From: Psychrosphaera algicola
Lineage (GTDB): Bacteria > Pseudomonadota > Gammaproteobacteria > Enterobacterales > Alteromonadaceae
Reading direction: 5' to 3'
Assembly: GCF_028401425.1 (NCBI RefSeq)
Contig: NZ_JAQOMS010000002.1
Coordinates: 1,860,001-1,924,000 of the forward strand
Length of the DNA: 64,000 nt
Shown here: positions 61,645-64,000 of the stretch, piece after piece
Layout: each line of letters starts with the position of its first letter
Position numbering within the stretch: the stretch's first letter is position 1
Program-made: the position numbers and the translations under genes
The notes under the pieces: model-generated
Database searches by the model: none
Seen by the model: the letters and a program-made list of their open reading frames with translations, nothing else
What the model was told of the DNA's origin: nothing

Positions 61645-62169
61645 TTATTCTTCTGCCGTAGCTTCTGCCATTAACACGGTTGCCGTTCGCTCTTTCCAGC
61701 AACCCGCACCGTCGGGGATCAGTTCAATTAAATCTACTTGATTATCCGTAACCGAAGTTATTCTACCGTTAAATAGACCAATATAGTTATCATTAGTTAC
61801 TCTATGTAATGAACCATCTGTTGCTTCTACTAACGCCCAAATTTGATTATTCGTGCCTAACGTACCTTTCATGCTTAAATTATCAAGCGCAAATTTTTCC
61901 AAAGGTTGTTTTCTTCTTCGATGATCAGGGGCAAGGCAATTTTGAACTGGGACAAAATTTTCTTCAATAGCTTCAGGTGAAGGCAACTCAAACGGACTTC
62001 GCGTAATGACTGCTTCATAATCGACATGAACAAACTTTTTGACTTCTGGGATTGGATCAATCTTAACCGGTGCGCCGTTTTTCACCTCATTCATATACTG
62101 CTGAATATCAGACACGTCATCGTAACAACCTTGAACCAAAAGAGTGAATAATAACATTAACCGTTTCAT
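61645..62169 (-). CDS. pilP: Type IV pilus lipoprotein PilP
   Basis: Lipoprotein of 174 residues with lipobox LLVQGC (Cys15), an unstructured linker and a C-terminal beta domain (GTLGTNNQIWALVEATDGSLHR). It links PilNO in the inner membrane to PilQ. Start overlaps the pilO stop (TAATG) and the stop is two bases before the pilQ ATG. Intact. Confidence 0.92.
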   Translation of the reverse strand: MKRLMLLFTLLVQGCYDDVSDIQQYMNEVKNGAPVKIDPIPEVKKFVHVDYEAVITRSPFELPSPEAIEENFVPVQNCLAPDHRRRKQPLEKFALDNLSMKGTLGTNNQIWALVEATDGSLHRVTNDNYIGLFNGRITSVTDNQVDLIELIPDGAGCWKERTATVLMAEATAEE

Positions 62170-62775
62170 TACTTCGACTCCTTATAGCGGTAGGTTTTAG
62201 CGACAACATTTAGTCTAAGCTCTTTATCCCGAGCATCTTCAATCGAAAATTCGTGCAAGGTTACAATCCGCGGCAGTGCTGCAACTTTACTGACAAATTG
62301 GCCAAATTCATGGTAATCGCCAATAACTTCTATTTGAATAGGTAATTCTGTATAAAACTCGTTTTCTATTTCCGGTAACCAATTAATTCGAATAAACGTC
62401 AAACCCGAGGTTGTACCTACGTAGGTTATGTCATCTAGCAATCCTAGTGTTTCATGAGATGATGGCAACCTTTTCAGTAACAAAGAAAAATTTTGTTCCA
62501 TGTCTGTCATCTGTGATTTGTAAGAATCAAGGTTGACCGCAGCCCCATATTTTATTCGGTACGTCTTTCTAAGCTGTTGTTCATTGGCTTCAGCTTGTTC
62601 TAATTCACTGATTTTTCCACTGACCAAAAACATATAACTCAACACCGAGACCGCAATGGCAACAACTAAAGCCATTGCAATTTTAGCGGCTTTTGGCTAT
62701 GGACCCCATATTCTCAAAATCGATATCATTGATATCAAATTCTGATAAGTCAAAATTCAGCTTGTCGAAGTTCAT
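62169..62775 (-). CDS. pilO: Type IV pilus inner-membrane protein PilO (frameshifted)
   Basis: About 202 residues: a short cytoplasmic head (MNFDKLNFDLSEFDINDIDF), one membrane helix (ALVVAIAVSVLSYMFLVSG), a coiled coil and a ferredoxin-like periplasmic domain. One frame break lies at 62697-62702, where the plus strand reads CTATGG and the head-to-helix junction ENMGS-WP-KAAKIAMA needs CCAGG there. Partners with PilN through the coiled coil. ATGA overlap with pilN. Confidence 0.88.
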
Positions 62776-63340
62776 TTTTTCGCTCCAACTTGCTCAGGTA
62801 AGTACTCAGTTACTTTTATTGTCATCTTAAAGTTACTTAACAAAGAGTTTTCTTTTTTGCCTGCAACAATCGATTCTAGTATAGCGTCCGATAATAGTTC
62901 GGATTTGTCGATTTGACGGATCATATTGGCCAAACGGTTGTTAGATTCGCTTCGGCCTGTTACTAAAATTAAATTATCTTTCTTCTCAACTCTAGTCAGG
63001 TAAATCCCAGCAGGCACAATCGCGGCAACTTCATTCAGTACCTGAGTACCTAAATTACGTGAACTTTGCAGTTGTTCAATCAATCGAATACGTTGGTTTA
63101 GATTATCTTTTGTATCATTCAAATTTCGAATTTCGCGGATCCGCTTATCCAAAATTGAGATTTCACTTTTTAAATAGTTATTGCGATATTCTTGTCCGGC
63201 AATCCGTTCAGAAAAGTAAAAGTTTAGTAAAAAACGAAAAAGACAACAATAGCCGATAATCCAGCCAATATAGCAATGAATTGCTGTTGCATTTCCCTTC
63301 TGGCATTTTCACGCCATGGTAATAGATTTATATATGGCAT
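62772..63340 (-). CDS. pilN: Type IV pilus inner-membrane protein PilN (frameshifted)
   Basis: About 189 residues. The N terminus MPYINLLPWRENARREMQQQ contains the INLLPWR motif that binds PilM. A membrane helix (FIAILAGLSAIVVFFVFLLN) is broken by one missing T on the coding strand (run 63229-63234), followed by a coiled coil (LKSEISILDKRIREIRNL) and a periplasmic fold. The start overlaps the pilM end by 13 bases. Confidence 0.9.
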
Positions 63341-64000
63341 TCAGAAAAACTCCTTAGCGCCAATCCGGTTGCAATCATCAACTGAGGTTGAATTAGATTA
63401 ATTTCATCTAAATCCAATTCGGCTGCGACTTCCATATTTTTTAATGGGTTTGCAATTACGGTGTGTATTCCGAGTTCATCAATTAACAAACGATCTAAAC
63501 CATTTATTAACGCTGTGCCGCCAGAGAGAACGATGTAATCGACGTTTTCTTTTTCACTGGTATTTAGGAACATTTGAATCGAACGACGAATTTGTTGAAG
63601 TAAAGCCGTCTGGAACGGAGCCAAAACTTCAAACGTGTAATTTGGAGGTAAATTACCTAGTACCTTATCTCGCTCAGACTCTTCGAACGATTTACCATAA
63701 TAGGTAACAATTGAATTTGTGAACTGTTCGCCACCAAATACCTGATCTCGGGTATAAAGTGCCCTTTCACCCTGTACGATACTTACCAGCGAAATTTGTG
63801 CACCGATATCGACAAAGGCAACAACTTTATCTTCAGCGTCGTCTGGTAATTGACTAAAGCACAATCGACCAGCTCGACTTAAGGCGTAACTCTCAACGTC
63901 CATGACTTTCGGCTCAAAGCCGCCATCCATTACCGCGTGAGATCTAACTTCGATATGTTCAGTACGTGCTGCACTTAACAAAACATCAACCTTGGAAGGA
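63328..64000 (-). CDS. pilM: Type IV pilus actin-like ATPase PilM, 5' partial
   Basis: Cytoplasmic actin/FtsA-like protein that anchors the PilNOP platform through the PilN tail. Only the C-terminal about 220 residues lie in the window; the gene continues past 64000. Motifs VAFVDIGAQISLVSIVQGE (phosphate 2 region) and YIVLSGGTALINGLDRLL (adenosine site) are seen. The end PQLMIATGLALRSF fits known PilM. Intact in the visible part. Confidence 0.9.
   Translation of the reverse strand, partial: PSKVDVLLSAARTEHIEVRSHAVMDGGFEPKVMDVESYALSRAGRLCFSQLPDDAEDKVVAFVDIGAQISLVSIVQGERALYTRDQVFGGEQFTNSIVTYYGKSFEESERDKVLGNLPPNYTFEVLAPFQTALLQQIRRSIQMFLNTSEKENVDYIVLSGGTALINGLDRLLIDELGIHTVIANPLKNMEVAAELDLDEINLIQPQLMIATGLALRSFSECHI

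Noticed and set aside
1..64000. CRISPR arrays, prophage, integrons or insertion sequences
   Set aside because: No spaced direct repeats, integrase, transposase or phage genes were found; the only repeat array is the short 47-bp tandem unit without spacers.

Overview
The window looks like a chromosomal segment of a marine gammaproteobacterium of the order Alteromonadales (Colwellia, Thalassotalea or Psychrosphaera-like). This rests on AT-rich sequence, a sodium-pumping oxaloacetate decarboxylase operon (oadGAB), conserved gene orders (rpoS-nlpD-yqaA-pcm-surE-truD-ispF-ispD-ftsB; pilMNOPQ-aroK-aroB-damX-dam; recX-alaS-lysC-csrA-tRNA-Ser-tRNA-Arg) and gammaproteobacterial regulation (LexA, Fur, MetJ and sigma-54 sites). 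The genus is inference. There is no rRNA, prophage, insertion sequence or CRISPR array; most of the window is core chromosome.

Layout. 1-2.2 kb: ArnT-like glycosyltransferase and PAP2 phosphatase. 2.8-4.5 kb: ammonium transporter and glnK behind a sigma-54 promoter. 4.6-8.6 kb: Fur-type ferric iron ABC transporter fbpABC. 8.7-9.7 kb: methylglyoxal synthase and an orphan pseudopilin. 10.4-14.3 kb: hexuronate module (GntR regulator, uxuA, an unrecognised small gene, uxuB). 14.6-16.2 kb: orphan solute-binding protein, 47-bp tandem repeats and a frame-broken TonB-like gene. 16.4-20.7 kb: recA, pncC, mutS. 20.9-30.8 kb: M28 peptidase, the rpoS-to-ftsB cluster and eno. 30.9-35.9 kb: pyrG and oadBAG. 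36.7-43 kb: three tRNAs, csrA, lysC, alaS, recX and a membrane protein. 43.2-51.3 kb: GNAT-like protein, an MsrA-thioredoxin-MsrB fusion, a methyltransferase, a two-gene MetH and MetJ-regulated metA. 51.5-55.3 kb: EAL/HDOD signalling protein, comEA, oxyR and a predicted envelope protein. 55.4-64 kb: dam, damX, aroB, aroK and pilQPONM.

Sequence quality dominates interpretation. About 30 genes, including indispensable ones (recA, alaS, pyrG, rpoS, aroB, mutS), are interrupted by one-base frameshifts or single stop codons. Two patterns explain nearly all of them: missing bases in homopolymer runs, and garbling of sites whose conserved protein or tRNA sequence calls for CCWGG. The second also distorts two tRNA-Arg genes exactly in the CCTGG/CCAGG anticodon stem. 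I read this as consensus error from nanopore-type data at methylated CCWGG motifs, not biological decay, so broken genes are given as whole CDS with the break described. It implies a Dcm-like cytosine methyltransferase elsewhere in the genome.

Functional links: glnK-amt senses and imports ammonium; fbpABC imports iron; uxuA and uxuB turn fructuronate into 2-keto-3-deoxygluconate under the neighbouring GntR regulator; metA and metH supply methionine; msr, oxyR and recA/lexA respond to oxidative and DNA damage; pilMNOPQ builds the type IV pilus secretin platform.
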